Below are positions 12,048-20,754 of a stretch of DNA of 64,000 bases, piece after piece (the first letter of the stretch is position 1; each line of letters begins with the position of its first letter). The notes beneath the pieces were generated by a model, which saw only the letters and a list, made by a program, of their open reading frames with translations, was not told where the DNA came from and did no database searches. This DNA comes from Magnaporthiopsis rhizophila (lineage: Eukaryota > Ascomycota > Sordariomycetes > Magnaporthales > Magnaporthaceae): contig PYSS01000029.1 of assembly GCA_003049465.1 (NCBI GenBank), positions 186,001-250,000 of the forward strand. The letters are read 5' to 3'. The position numbers and the translations under genes were made by a program.

Positions 12048-13002
12048 ATGTCCGAGACGGCTCCCAAGCTCAAGGCCCTCATGGTGCTGTTCCCCGGGTT
12101 CAACACGCTCGACATGAACGGGCCGTTCGAGGTGCTGGCGAGGGCCGGCCTGTTCGAGATGGTGACGGCGGCCGAGAACGAGATCACCAAGAGCGCCGAG
12201 GGCGTGCAGGTCAAGGTGAGGTTTATCGTGTCGGGCGTGTCGGGTTACTTGGCATGCAGCGTTTCTTTTTTGCGTCGTGCCTTGTCTTTTCATTGTCCTC
12301 CGCATCCTCTGGGGCTTAGGGTTGGGACGTGGCGAATGAATCACCCGCCGTCAACTAACAACTGCCTACCTAAAAAACAGAGAGACATAGCTCTAGATGC
12401 CGAGCTGGTAGCAGCAGTGCACCAATACGACGTCCTTGTCGTCCCCGGCGGCCCTGGCCCTCAGGTCAGAGCGCAGATCTGTCGGGAGGGGGATGGGAAC
12501 CAGTTCATGAACCTGATACGCCTGTTTTCGATTCTCGGCCCTCGCGCGTCGGCTTCGCACCCGCGGCTTCTACTGTAAGGTCGACTCAAACAACGCAATC
12601 TTTATCCCCTCGCTTTGGTATATTACGTGCGGCTGAAAAAAAAAAAAAAAAAAAAAAAACAGGTCCGTCTGCACAGGCGCCCTCTTCCTCGGCTCCATCG
12701 GCGTCTTCAACGGCCTGCACTGCACCACGCACTGGGCCTACTACGAGGAGCTGACCGGGTTCAACGTGGAGTCGGCGACGATACCTCCTGCGACGACGCC
12801 AGGCAAGGTTCTGGCGGCGCGGTTCGTGGACGCGGGCGTCAACAGGTCCGGCGTCCGCATCGTCAGCGCCGGCGGCGTCAGTTGCGGCATTGACGCCGGA
12901 TTGCACGTGGTCAAGGTGTTTGCGGGCGAGGCGGCGGCGAGGGAGGTTGCTGAGGGGCTGGACTATGCGTGGCGGAAGACGGATGGGGTTGTGCTGGGGT
13001 AG
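12048..13002 (+). CDS. DJ-1/PfpI family protein (ThiJ/isonitrile-hydratase-like)
   Basis: Three exons (12048-12215, 12381-12574, 12663-13002) give 233 residues, the usual length for this class-I glutamine amidotransferase-like family. The fold starts with a beta strand and loop (KALMVLFPGFNTLDMNGPFEVL), continues with YDVLVVPGGPGPQ, and reaches the nucleophile elbow LLSVCTGALFLGSIG, where Cys124 is the expected catalytic residue. HCTTHWAYYEEL and RIVSAGGVSCGIDAGLHVV follow, as in bacterial and fungal isonitrile-hydratase-like and AraC-linked members. The substrate cannot be read from the sequence. The second intron ends in 24 consecutive As followed directly by CAG, in place of a pyrimidine tract, so splicing efficiency here is an open question. 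A second in-frame reading across exon 2 ends at once at a TAA within the donor, which supports the intron. Confidence 0.88.
12636..12659. repeat. Poly-A tract abutting a 3' splice site
   Basis: Twenty-four As are followed by CAG, the acceptor of the second intron of the DJ-1/PfpI gene. Confidence 0.85.
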
Positions 13003-13567
13003 GTGTCGGTGTCTCTGTCGCTGGAGGGATTGGTGGAAAGGGATTCGGTGATTCTCACTCACTTCCGTCCAATTATGGAGAATGGCATTGATCACCAGTG
13101 AGCTTTCCCGTCTTGGCCAAGTGCGTGGTAGGGTCTGGTGCTCACTAAGAACCCGCCGCCGCTGGCTCAGCCGCTTTTTGGGGGCCATAAGACGGGGATG
13201 GCGGGTACCTGGAGGCTTGTCAAAGTTCCCCAGTCCAGCTCGCTGACGCCCCCCAGTCTTGCCTGCTGAAAATGGATTTGATGCTCCAACCAGCTTCTCC
13301 AATTCTGTTTTCTTTTTACGAGCGCAGAAACCCGGTTGGATGGATTGGTGGCTGCCTGGGCGGTTGTATTGTTTGTGATTTCACCGCCGTCCGGGGTAGA
13401 TACCCCGAGAATTACCATCAGGGGCTGGGTTAGCTATATAAGTGAATATGTCGTCTCCTCAACGGTTGGCTTGCGAGACTGTCAGTCTCCAGCCAGCCAT
13501 AGCGTCTTCGGTGTGAAACCGCGCAAAGTCTCATACTCAACCGCCCTCGCATCGTCATCAAACAAAC
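13003..13567. other. Promoter region of the lyase gene
   Basis: No gene is seen. A TATA-like TATATAAG lies at about 13434-13441, some 130 bases before the start codon of the secreted lyase, a plausible core promoter. Confidence 0.45.
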
Positions 13568-14374
13568 ATGGGCCCTCAAACAAGTCTCAAGACCCTCGCG
13601 GTCCTAGCCCTCAGCCTCCTCTCCCCCACAGCCTCAGCCTCGCGCTCGTTCGAGAACAGGGGCACGCTCGACGGCTGGCACGGGCAGTCGATCGACAGCG
13701 GCACCCAGGGCAGCGTGCAGCAAGTGACCAACGTGTTTCTCAAGGGCCCCACGGCCCTCAAAGCCAGCCAGACCTACCTCGGCACCTCGTACAAGGGGCG
13801 CTACCACGCCGAGGTGTATCGGCGCGACGGCTACCGCCCCGGCGAGACGCGCTACTACGGCTTCGCCTTCCGCCTCTCGGAGGACTGGGAGTTCACGGAC
13901 CAGAACTACAACATCGCGCAGTTCATCGCCGACTTCTCGGACCTGGGCAAGCCCGAGTGCGACACGTGGATGCCGTCCACCATGGTCTGGGTCCGGGGCA
14001 ACAAGCTGCGCACGCGGGCGCGCTGGGGGGACCTGTCGGGCAACAAGTGCGACAAGCAGACGGACTCGTGGGACGTGGCCGCCATCGAGCGCGGGCGCTG
14101 GCACCGCGTCGTGCTGGGGGTGTCGTGGCGCACCGATGGGAAGGGGTTCGTCAAGGTTTGGCTGGACGGGGAGCAGAAGCTGGACAAGCAGAGCATCAGC
14201 ACTACGGTCGTCGACCCGGCCAACAGGCAGTTTTCGTTCCGGGTTGGCCTGTATGCTAATGGCTGGCACGACGACAAGGGCGTCATGAAGGGGTCACAGC
14301 CGTTTCGGCAGGTGTGGTATGATGAAATTGCGATTGGGAACAGTGAGGGGGAGGTGCAGCCTGGGTCTTGGTAG
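13568..14374 (+). CDS. Secreted polysaccharide lyase, PL20 glucuronan-lyase-like
   Basis: A single exon encodes 268 residues. The N-terminus is a signal peptide of about 24 residues (a hydrophobic core LAVLALSLL, then SPTASA before the likely cleavage), so the product is secreted. The mature chain has the pattern of the polysaccharide lyase family that includes Trichoderma glucuronan lyase (PL20, jelly-roll fold): YRPGETRYYGFAF, WEFTDQNYNIAQFIADF, WMPSTMVWVRGN, RGRWHRVVLGVSW, VKVWLDGEQKL, and FRVGLYANGW. Length matches the family (about 250 plus signal). Family members cleave beta-1,4-linked glucuronic acid polymers by beta-elimination. A close relative in the same clan acting on another uronic polysaccharide cannot be excluded. 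Two cysteines (in PECDTW and NKCDKQ) could form a disulphide. Confidence 0.75.
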   Translation: MGPQTSLKTLAVLALSLLSPTASASRSFENRGTLDGWHGQSIDSGTQGSVQQVTNVFLKGPTALKASQTYLGTSYKGRYHAEVYRRDGYRPGETRYYGFAFRLSEDWEFTDQNYNIAQFIADFSDLGKPECDTWMPSTMVWVRGNKLRTRARWGDLSGNKCDKQTDSWDVAAIERGRWHRVVLGVSWRTDGKGFVKVWLDGEQKLDKQSISTTVVDPANRQFSFRVGLYANGWHDDKGVMKGSQPFRQVWYDEIAIGNSEGEVQPGSW

Positions 14375-14537
14375 GGCTTTTGATTGGGGTTGTCCAGATT
14401 TTTGGTCTGCTTTCCGAACTAATACAGTAGAATTGGATGTCTTGATGTTCGAAGGGCGAGGTCCAGGATTCAGGGGCTTGGGCGAGCGGGGCGTGTGTGG
14501 GTCCTATAATCTCAGCCCTGGACCAAATCAGTAACCA

Positions 14538-14609
14538 GGTCCAGTGGCCAAATGGCAAGGCGCTTGACTACGAATCAAGAGATTGCAGGTTCGATCCCTG
14601 CCTGGATCG
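14538..14609 (+). tRNA. tRNA-Arg (anticodon ACG)
   Basis: A 72-nt cloverleaf without an intron. The seven-pair acceptor stem GGTCCAG/CTGGATC includes one G-T pair. The D-arm is GCC..GGC, the anticodon stem is CTTGA/TCAAG around loop CTACGAA with anticodon ACG, and the T-arm is GCAGG-TTCGATC-CCTGC. The discriminator base is G. A T-run follows within 20 bases (TTTTCTTTTGCTTTTT), fitting RNA polymerase III termination. Confidence 0.95.
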
Positions 14610-14884
14610 GTTAACATTTTCTTTTGCTTTTTGGCAACGTTTTCGCGCGACAATTTCCCCCCCGCGAAATCACGAAGGATGATGTCCCCTTCACCTTTAA
14701 TTCACCCTGCTAATTATAAGCAGCCAGTTTTCAAATAATTATAATTGATCAACCTATCTCTCGCTTTTTGAGCTGCACATATCTCAGGCGGCAAAAGTGG
14801 GCGGCATATCAGCGAACTGCTACAATATCCCAATCTGCCTCTTGATCAATTATGCCCAACAGCCGCTATACGACTCCCCTGACT

Positions 14885-16019
14885 CTAGTACTGGTTCTCC
14901 TTCTTGCGGGCGTCAATGATAGCCATGGCCTCCTCGGCGGCCTTGACTCCAGACAACGCCATGGCTCCAAAGGTCGGACCTATCAAGTAGTCTTTGTTAG
15001 CAAGATGAGGAGAAAAAAAAAAGGGATAGAGGACAGACTCACCCATCCGGTTGGCGCCGTCAACCTCGGACAGCTCCATGCCGCCGACGATGAGCCCGGG
15101 CACGATCTCGCGCGTGTTCTTGACGATGGCGTCCTCGGCCGTCTGCATGTCGAGGCCGCGCATGCCGCCGAGCTTCTCGAGCTGCTTCATGCTGACGAGG
15201 CGCTTGACCGAGAAGGCGCCGAAGGGGCCTGTATTTGTCGCAACATGTCAGTCTCATCTCTGGATAGATCAGCGTGAAACCAGTCAGGGGCCCGCTCCTA
15301 CCGTCATGACCCGTAGTCGAGATGACGAGCGGCGCGTTGATGGTGTTGGGGTCCATGCAAGACTGATCATCATGGTGCATGGACACGAGCGTCCAGTTCG
15401 TAACGACGCCGGCGACGCGGAGGGCGCCGCCGCCCTCGCCCTGGCGCGTGATGAGGTCCTCGACGGCCGTGGCGTTGAACAGTTTGACATTGGGCAGCAT
15501 CAACACCTTGGACAGCACCGTGGCCGTGAACAGGGCGGCGTGCTTGACGACCACAAAGTCCCCCTCGTCCTCGTAGGGGACCCCGACCTCGCGCAGGAAC
15601 GCGTCGGCCGGCTTGCGCATCACCATGGCCGAGAAGAGCTGCCCGCCCAGCCAGGCGCCGCCGCCGGGCGCCACTCCCGCCTCGACGATGGTGATGCGCA
15701 GGTCCGGTCGCGCCCGCCCGAGCACGAACGCCGTCGACAGGCCGCACGACCCGGCGCCCACGATGACCACGTCGGACTCGGCGTGGGCGTCCAGGTCGGC
15801 AAAATAGCGCCGCGTCATGGCGCGCGACACCTGCGACTCGCGGATGGGCGCGAAGGCGAAGTCGTCCCACTTGCCCAGCAGGTCCGACACGGTCGCCGCC
15901 TTGGTGCCACCCCGCTGCTGCTGCTGGCTCTGGGCCTTGCCGTTGACCGGGCCGTCGTCCAGCTTGCTGGGGATGGCGTGGGGGACCATGTAGTCCTGGA
16001 GGGCTACGGGAGGGGCCAT
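14885..16019 (-). CDS. THI4: Thiamine thiazole synthase (suicide THI4)
   Basis: Three exons on the minus strand (16019-15302, 15228-15043, 14979-14885) give 332 residues, the normal length. THI4 builds the thiazole half of thiamine from NAD+ and glycine, using its own cysteine as sulphur donor, so each molecule works once. The FAD/NAD-type GxGxxG is at 88-93 (VGAGSCG) after a short variable N-terminus with a Gln run. The sulphur-donor cysteine lies at 221 in DDQSCMDPNTINAPL, with His216 five residues before it, the same spacing as His200 and Cys205 in yeast. TTGHDGPFGAFSVKRL spans the first junction and NRMGPTFGAMALSG the second. A TPP riboswitch lies directly upstream of the start codon, so expression should fall when thiamine is plentiful. 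Confidence 0.96.
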
Positions 16020-16032
16020 TTTGTTTTCGTTG

Positions 16033-16192
16033 CTGCTCTAGGGTTAGGTTCGCCTGCATGATCCTTTCGCTGGTATTATCCAGATCAAGTTCAAGGCCGT
16101 ATGATCTCAGCCACACCTTCAGCAAGCCGCGGCTGCGCCTGCATCGGATGGGCACCGGCTCATGCATCAAATCGCGGCGGTTTTTCACATAC
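16033..16192 (-). other. Putative riboswitch-containing leader intron of THI4
   Basis: On the minus strand a strong donor GTATGT at 16192-16187 lies just upstream of the riboswitch. A branch-like CTAAC and AG dinucleotides (at 16039/38 and 16034/33) follow it, 14-20 bases before the start codon. This is the layout of fungal THI4 and NMT1 genes, where TPP binding changes which donor is used. The exact acceptor is a choice between two nearby AGs. Confidence 0.6.
16054..16167 (-). promoter_or_regulatory. TPP riboswitch (THI-element)
   Basis: Read on the minus strand, the aptamer core is plain: GGTGCCC at about 16154-16148, GCTGAGATC at 16111-16103, TTGAACTTGATCTGGATAAT ending near 16074, and ACCAGCG at 16074-16068. 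The 5' TGCATGA (16166-16160) and 3' TCATGCA (16061-16055) pair perfectly as P1. The P3 arm is extended, as is usual in fungi. It sits between a splice donor and the THI4 start codon, so control by alternative splicing of the leader is inferred. Confidence 0.95.
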
Positions 16193-16743
16193 TATGTGAT
16201 GGATTACTGGCTGACGGTGCGGTATGGATATGGGTTAGTTTAAATCTGTAGCCGCGAAAGGATGGATTTGGTTGCTTCGGCCTACTGTTTTCTTTTTTTT
16301 TTTTTCTGCTTGCACGATATCTGTGGCGAAAGGCTGTGTGACTTTCAAGTTCGGGGCACGCGTTGTCTGGAGAAATGCCAGACGGACGAGGGTAACATCA
16401 GATCAACCACGGGCGGGGGAAATACTGCTTTATAGGCGGCCCTGTCACACAGAGTTCACCCGGCGAAGTAAGTTGCTTGCCGAGTGCGGGGAAGCTTGGG
16501 CAGATGAAGTCACATATCCCTCATCTCTGCTTGGCCGGGGCGGGGAATCGGGACAGTGCTCCGGGCTAGAGATAAGGCTCACGGCCGCCTTTAACCCGAT
16601 CTGGTTTCTCAGTCACGAGTGGCGAAATCGAGGATCGGCGATGAAAGATTACGGATTTTTTTTTTTTTTTTTTTTTTTAACGGCTAACACGGCCAATCGC
16701 ATTCTGTTCTCGCTGACTAACATGCAGAACACAAAGCTGTCAC
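16193..16743. other. Intergenic, THI4 promoter and 3' UTR of next gene
   Basis: This holds the THI4 promoter and the 3' UTR of the gene ending at 16744. A T-run of 23 lies at 16656-16678. No gene is seen. Confidence 0.45.
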
Positions 16744-18721
16744 TCAATCCACGATCGAAATGCTGCTGCCGCTGGTCGTCGACGACGCGTCCGACAGGCC
16801 GATCCTGCGCCTGGCCCAGCGCTTGAAGTCGCGCATCCACCGCGCCACCTCGAGCCTGGGGGACCGCTTCATCCACCACGGCATCTTCCACTTGTCCCAC
16901 GACCCCCACAGCGCGAGGACGCCGCCGACGAACGGGACGGCCGCGGCCCAGAAGGACCAGTGCGGCGGGTGCAGGGCGGCCATGAAGGAGGTGGAGAAGA
17001 ATGTCTGGTTGGGTTTTGTCAGCCCTGATAAATAGTCCTTACTCCTCCTTCCTAGTAGCGTAACTTACCGTGACCAGAATCCCGGGCAGAAAGACCAGGA
17101 GCGCTACACAAATGACCTTGAGCCGCTTCATGCCTCTGATGCGCAGGCTGCCCATGCGGACGTAGACCCCTTGCGTGATGTAGTTTCCCACCTGACAAGC
17201 CGTTCAGCAAATCGTATTCCAGACTGCGGTGAGCACGACAGTGTCTTGGCCACTTACTGTAGGAATAAAGTCCATGCTGCGCTCCCTCACGTACCTTGCC
17301 GTCGAGATCGTGTACCGTGCCTTGTGGAGGATGAAGTCGAGCCTCTCGTCGATGATCAGCCCCACCTCGTCCAGGTCCGAGTCCGCCATGCTGTAGCCGC
17401 CCGTCCCATCGCCATCATCATCATCCTGTTGATCATCATCTTTTTCCCTCCCTCTTCTCCCAGACGTAGCAGCAGCAGCCCTCGCGGCCTCGACGTCACG
17501 CGACAGACGGCCCACAAACGCCCTCAGCCGCTCGGCCTCTTCGACGGTGCACTCGATGTACGAGACCCAGAGGCCGCACAGGCGGGCTACCTCGACCAGC
17601 GACTGCGACGCGTACAGGTTGTTGGGGCCGAGCGCCATGGCGCCGCCGCCGCGCCGGTGGCTGGCCTCGGCCGTGTGCATCTTGTTGCGGTGGCCCTCGA
17701 CCACGGCGCCCGTCGACGACCGCATGACCGACAGCAGTATCGTCGGCAGCAGCGCCGGGTGGTGCGCCAGCCGGGCCAGACGCGCCACCTGCGCCCGCAC
17801 GAACTCGGACTGCCGGCTCGACTGGCCCACCATCAGCGCCGTCGTCACGCCTGTCGCGCTGTCGTGCGAGAGCGAGAGGGCGAGGTGGAGGGCTTGGAAG
17901 ACCCGGAAGGTTAGGCCTGGGTTTTGATCTGTTATTATTTGGCTGTTGCCGTGGGGGGGTGAAAGTAACTTGGGCAATAATAGAAGAACTCGGCGGCGTG
18001 ACAGGGATGTAAAGCAACAATGAAGCACAGAGCCGTGTCTCGAAAGCATACCATATCTCGGACATCCAGGGGCCGACGGACGCATCCGGTAGGTCTGCAG
18101 GTGCCGCGTCGGCGTCTTGCACAGCCAGCGCGTGGACTGCGGCAGCGAGAAGCGGTCGATCATGACGTCAAAGTGGCTGCGCGAGAAGGGGATGGGCCAC
18201 GTGTTGGTGATGACCCGGTAGTCTCCGGGCCAGGCGGTGTCTCCTCCCTCGGCCGGCGGTGGCATCGACCAGGGGCCTGGGGGCTCTGGGTCGCGGGCGT
18301 TGCCGAGGCTGCGATGGTTGTAAGTAAAAAGGAGACGTGGTGATGTTGAGGTGAAGAACTTACATCAAACGGAGGCCTGGCGATGTTGTACCCATCCGGT
18401 CGGACTTTATTTGCTGTTTTATGTTAATCATCTATCAAATGGTATGCCAGGTAGCAGTAGACACGACTTACCTTGTTGAGCCAGTCTTCCAGCCCGTTGG
18501 GGTTCATCTTGGTGGCTACAACACTCGGCGGACCCGTCTAAGCCGATAAAAAGGGGAGTCATTAATAACCAACACAGCACCGAGTACATCACAGCAAGCT
18601 CTCGTACCCTGGACTTTGACACTTCTACTATGAGAGCCGGTTTCGGCACGTAGCTGAGCTTGTCGGCATAGTGCTCCTTTTGGAGTCCAAAGAAGATGTG
18701 GGGATCAATCTCATCGTCCAT
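16744..18721 (-). CDS. Conserved-looking fungal protein with two C-terminal membrane helices, function unknown
   Basis: A phase-consistent model on the minus strand has seven exons: 18721-18608, 18537-18472, 18404-18364 (or from 18413), 18308-18052, 17916-17258, 17191-17069 and 17004-16744, about 506 residues. I do not recognise the family. The N-terminal two thirds are soluble and include a helical segment (QSSRQSEFVRAQVARLARLA, then VEEAERLRAFVGRLSRDVEAARAAAA). A low-complexity acidic patch (KDDDQQDDDDGDG) comes next, then FILHKARYTISTARYVRERS. Near the end, two hydrophobic helices (VICVALLVFLPGILV and WSFWAAAVPFVGGVLALW) flank a junction, followed by a basic tail, which suggests a membrane anchor with a helical cytosolic domain. 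The start is uncertain because the first ATG of the open exon was taken. The small third exon is uncertain because another frame of it also reads like protein. Confidence 0.6.
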
Positions 18722-19389
18722 GTCAGCGCCGTCTTGGGGGAGGAGCTGCGTCTGCGAGCACGCGGAGAAGTGCAACGGTCTTTTATTCAGAAATCACAGA
18801 GTAGAACCCTCGGCAAGAATGGCCTCGATGTCGAGGTTTGCGGGTGGATTGCCAGAACAGCTCGACAGACTGATATGTACCGAACAGCCAGGCCGGCTGT
18901 CAGCTTTGCGGGGGAAATTTTATCGAAGTGGTGACGGCTACACCATTAGGCATCTTCGCGCTGACTTGGCTCTCCCAACTGCAGGTCACGAGGTCACACA
19001 GCACTCTTCTGGGTGCTGGCGGCGTGGCCAATGAGCGCCTGCAGGGGCAACCAATCATGCGTGGCTGCAGCAGGTGCGGTGCATCTGTAGAAAGTAGACG
19101 GGCGTGTGTACGACAGACCTGTCAAAGCACGGCATGATCTATCAGAAAAGGCAGAACAAGACGTGCGGGGAAAAAAAAGAGAAGCCCGTGCTATTGTACC
19201 GGTAAATAAAGGGCCAGGATATCTAACCTGCTATGTCTCACTTCTGCCAACAAACCCCCCTAGTCTAGTGCTTGGACGGGCTTGGCGTGCCGCCCTGTAT
19301 TGCTGGGAATGATATCTTTCGAATCAAAAAAGACAAGTTTAGTGGCGGTCATAATCCCCAGATTTCCAGTCTCATATTATCCAACCACC
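18722..19389. other. Intergenic, no gene seen
   Basis: It lies between the unknown membrane protein start and the 3' end of the DUF4185-like gene. An additional 5' exon of the former may lie in its first 60 bases, where the open frame continues upstream without an ATG. Confidence 0.4.
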
Positions 19390-20754
19390 CTATCTATCCC
19401 ACACGACGAGTGCAAGCGGCGTCGTGTACACATTATCCATGCCGATGATATCATTAACCGTCCAAGAGATGACCATAGCCTGCCCGTCGCAGCCCTTGGG
19501 CACCAGCGCCGGGTGCGCCTGCAAGCTGTATGCCGACAGCGTGTAGTTGCCCCCGTAACCCGTGTAAAACGGCACGGGCTGCTCCCAGGGCCCCTCGGGC
19601 GCCGGGCTGGTGGTGATGAAAAAGTCGGCCGTGACGCGGAAGCCGGCCTGGCCTATCCAGACGAAGCGGCCCCAGTCCTCGGAGTAGTAGTAGGTGCCCT
19701 GCCCGCCGGCCGACGCATTGGGCAGCGCCACCAGCGGCGCGTCCGACTGCCGCGGCGTCCTGTCCGTCCAGGAGCCCGCCACAAAGTATTCATATTTTGA
19801 CCGGTCCTCGACGCTGGCGGGCGAGTCGGCCACTTTGACCCGCGCCAGCGCCACGATGCCCCCGGCGCTGCTGGGCCCCAGCTGCGCGAACAGGTACGCG
19901 TACCCGCCGTGCACCACGTTGCCGTACGCGCCGTAGGGGATCTCGTGCTCGGCCCAGAAGTCGGACTTGACCACCGACACGGTCGGCAGCACCGCCGCCG
20001 CCGCGTCGGCCGTCGTCGCCTCTTTGGGTGGCGGCGGCAGCTCGACTTTGTACAGCGCCGTGCCCGGGTCTATGACGAAGGGCTGCAGCGCGACGTTGAC
20101 GCGGAACTTGCGGATCCACGTGTAGCCCACCGACCCGCCGCCGACCACCATGGGCGGACTGTCGGGCCAGATGGTGTACCGGGACCCGTCGCCGCAGGAC
20201 CCGGCCTGGTTGGCGCCGCACTGGCCGTCGAGCAGCGGGAAGAAGGCGGTGCCAGACTGGCTGCCGTACATGCGCAGCCGGCCCGACGGCAGCAGCCTGT
20301 TGCGTATCTCGGCCGGGCCTCCGCCGCCGCTGCCGCTCCCCAGCAGGCCCGTGCAGTTGCCGTTAGTAGGAAAACCCACAATGTCGCCGTCGTCGCTCCA
20401 GCTGGCCGTGCTGGAGATGATGCTGAGCTCGGGCAGGCCGTTGGGCCGGTTGAGCTGCGTGTCGCGGCACGTCCATAGCGTGCGCCCGCCCATGCGCGCC
20501 GAGCCGCACGAGTCCCGGTTCAGGAACGTGTCGGTTGCCACGCCGAGGTCGATGACCGTCTTGGCCCTGGGCACGAAGGCTGCTGCTGGTGCACGTACTG
20601 CTGGTGCTGGTGGTACTGGGGCCTGGGAGATGATGGTCTGTGCCTCGAGCATTGCTGCTGCTGCTGCTGCTGCTGCTGCTGATGGCCGCATGACGTTGAA
20701 GCCCGACGTCCCCAGGGCGTATGAAGCCAGCGGGTATAGTGTTGCTGATCGCAT
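19390..20754 (-). CDS. DUF4185-like beta-propeller-type protein
   Basis: A single exon of 454 residues. From about residue 65 it reads VIDLGVATDTFLNRDSCGSARMGGRTLWTCRDTQ, then TASWSDDGDIVGFPT, then DGSRYTIWPDSPPMV, and later YFVAGSWTDRTPRQ, YYYSEDWGRFVWIGQ and PEGPWEQPVPFYTGYGG. These repeating aromatic and Trp-Asp blocks are typical of DUF4185-type proteins related to glycoside-hydrolase beta-propellers. No catalytic residue can be named and the biochemical role is unknown. The first 60 residues are odd: a run of nine alanines and a Pro/Ala-rich segment without a signal-peptide core, although many related proteins are secreted. The annotated start may therefore be wrong, or an upstream exon may supply a leader. 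Cysteines and NGNCTG/GNYTL sequons suggest an extracellular or luminal site. Confidence 0.6.
   Translation of the reverse strand: MRSATLYPLASYALGTSGFNVMRPSAAAAAAAAAMLEAQTIISQAPVPPAPAVRAPAAAFVPRAKTVIDLGVATDTFLNRDSCGSARMGGRTLWTCRDTQLNRPNGLPELSIISSTASWSDDGDIVGFPTNGNCTGLLGSGSGGGGPAEIRNRLLPSGRLRMYGSQSGTAFFPLLDGQCGANQAGSCGDGSRYTIWPDSPPMVVGGGSVGYTWIRKFRVNVALQPFVIDPGTALYKVELPPPPKEATTADAAAAVLPTVSVVKSDFWAEHEIPYGAYGNVVHGGYAYLFAQLGPSSAGGIVALARVKVADSPASVEDRSKYEYFVAGSWTDRTPRQSDAPLVALPNASAGGQGTYYYSEDWGRFVWIGQAGFRVTADFFITTSPAPEGPWEQPVPFYTGYGGNYTLSAYSLQAHPALVPKGCDGQAMVISWTVNDIIGMDNVYTTPLALVVWDR
20645..20690. repeat. GCT trinucleotide run coding poly-alanine
   Basis: Tandem GCT/TGC units code nine alanines near the N-terminus of the DUF4185-like protein on the minus strand. 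Confidence 0.7.

Noticed and set aside
13336..14259. Plus-strand frame overlapping the lyase gene
   Set aside because: It is Arg/Pro/Gly-rich in the overlap and has no signal or domain; the 13568 frame has both.
15051..16061. Long plus-strand open frame of over 330 codons opposite THI4
   Set aside because: It is the antisense shadow of a GC-rich coding exon, rich in His, Arg and Asp, with no family resemblance.
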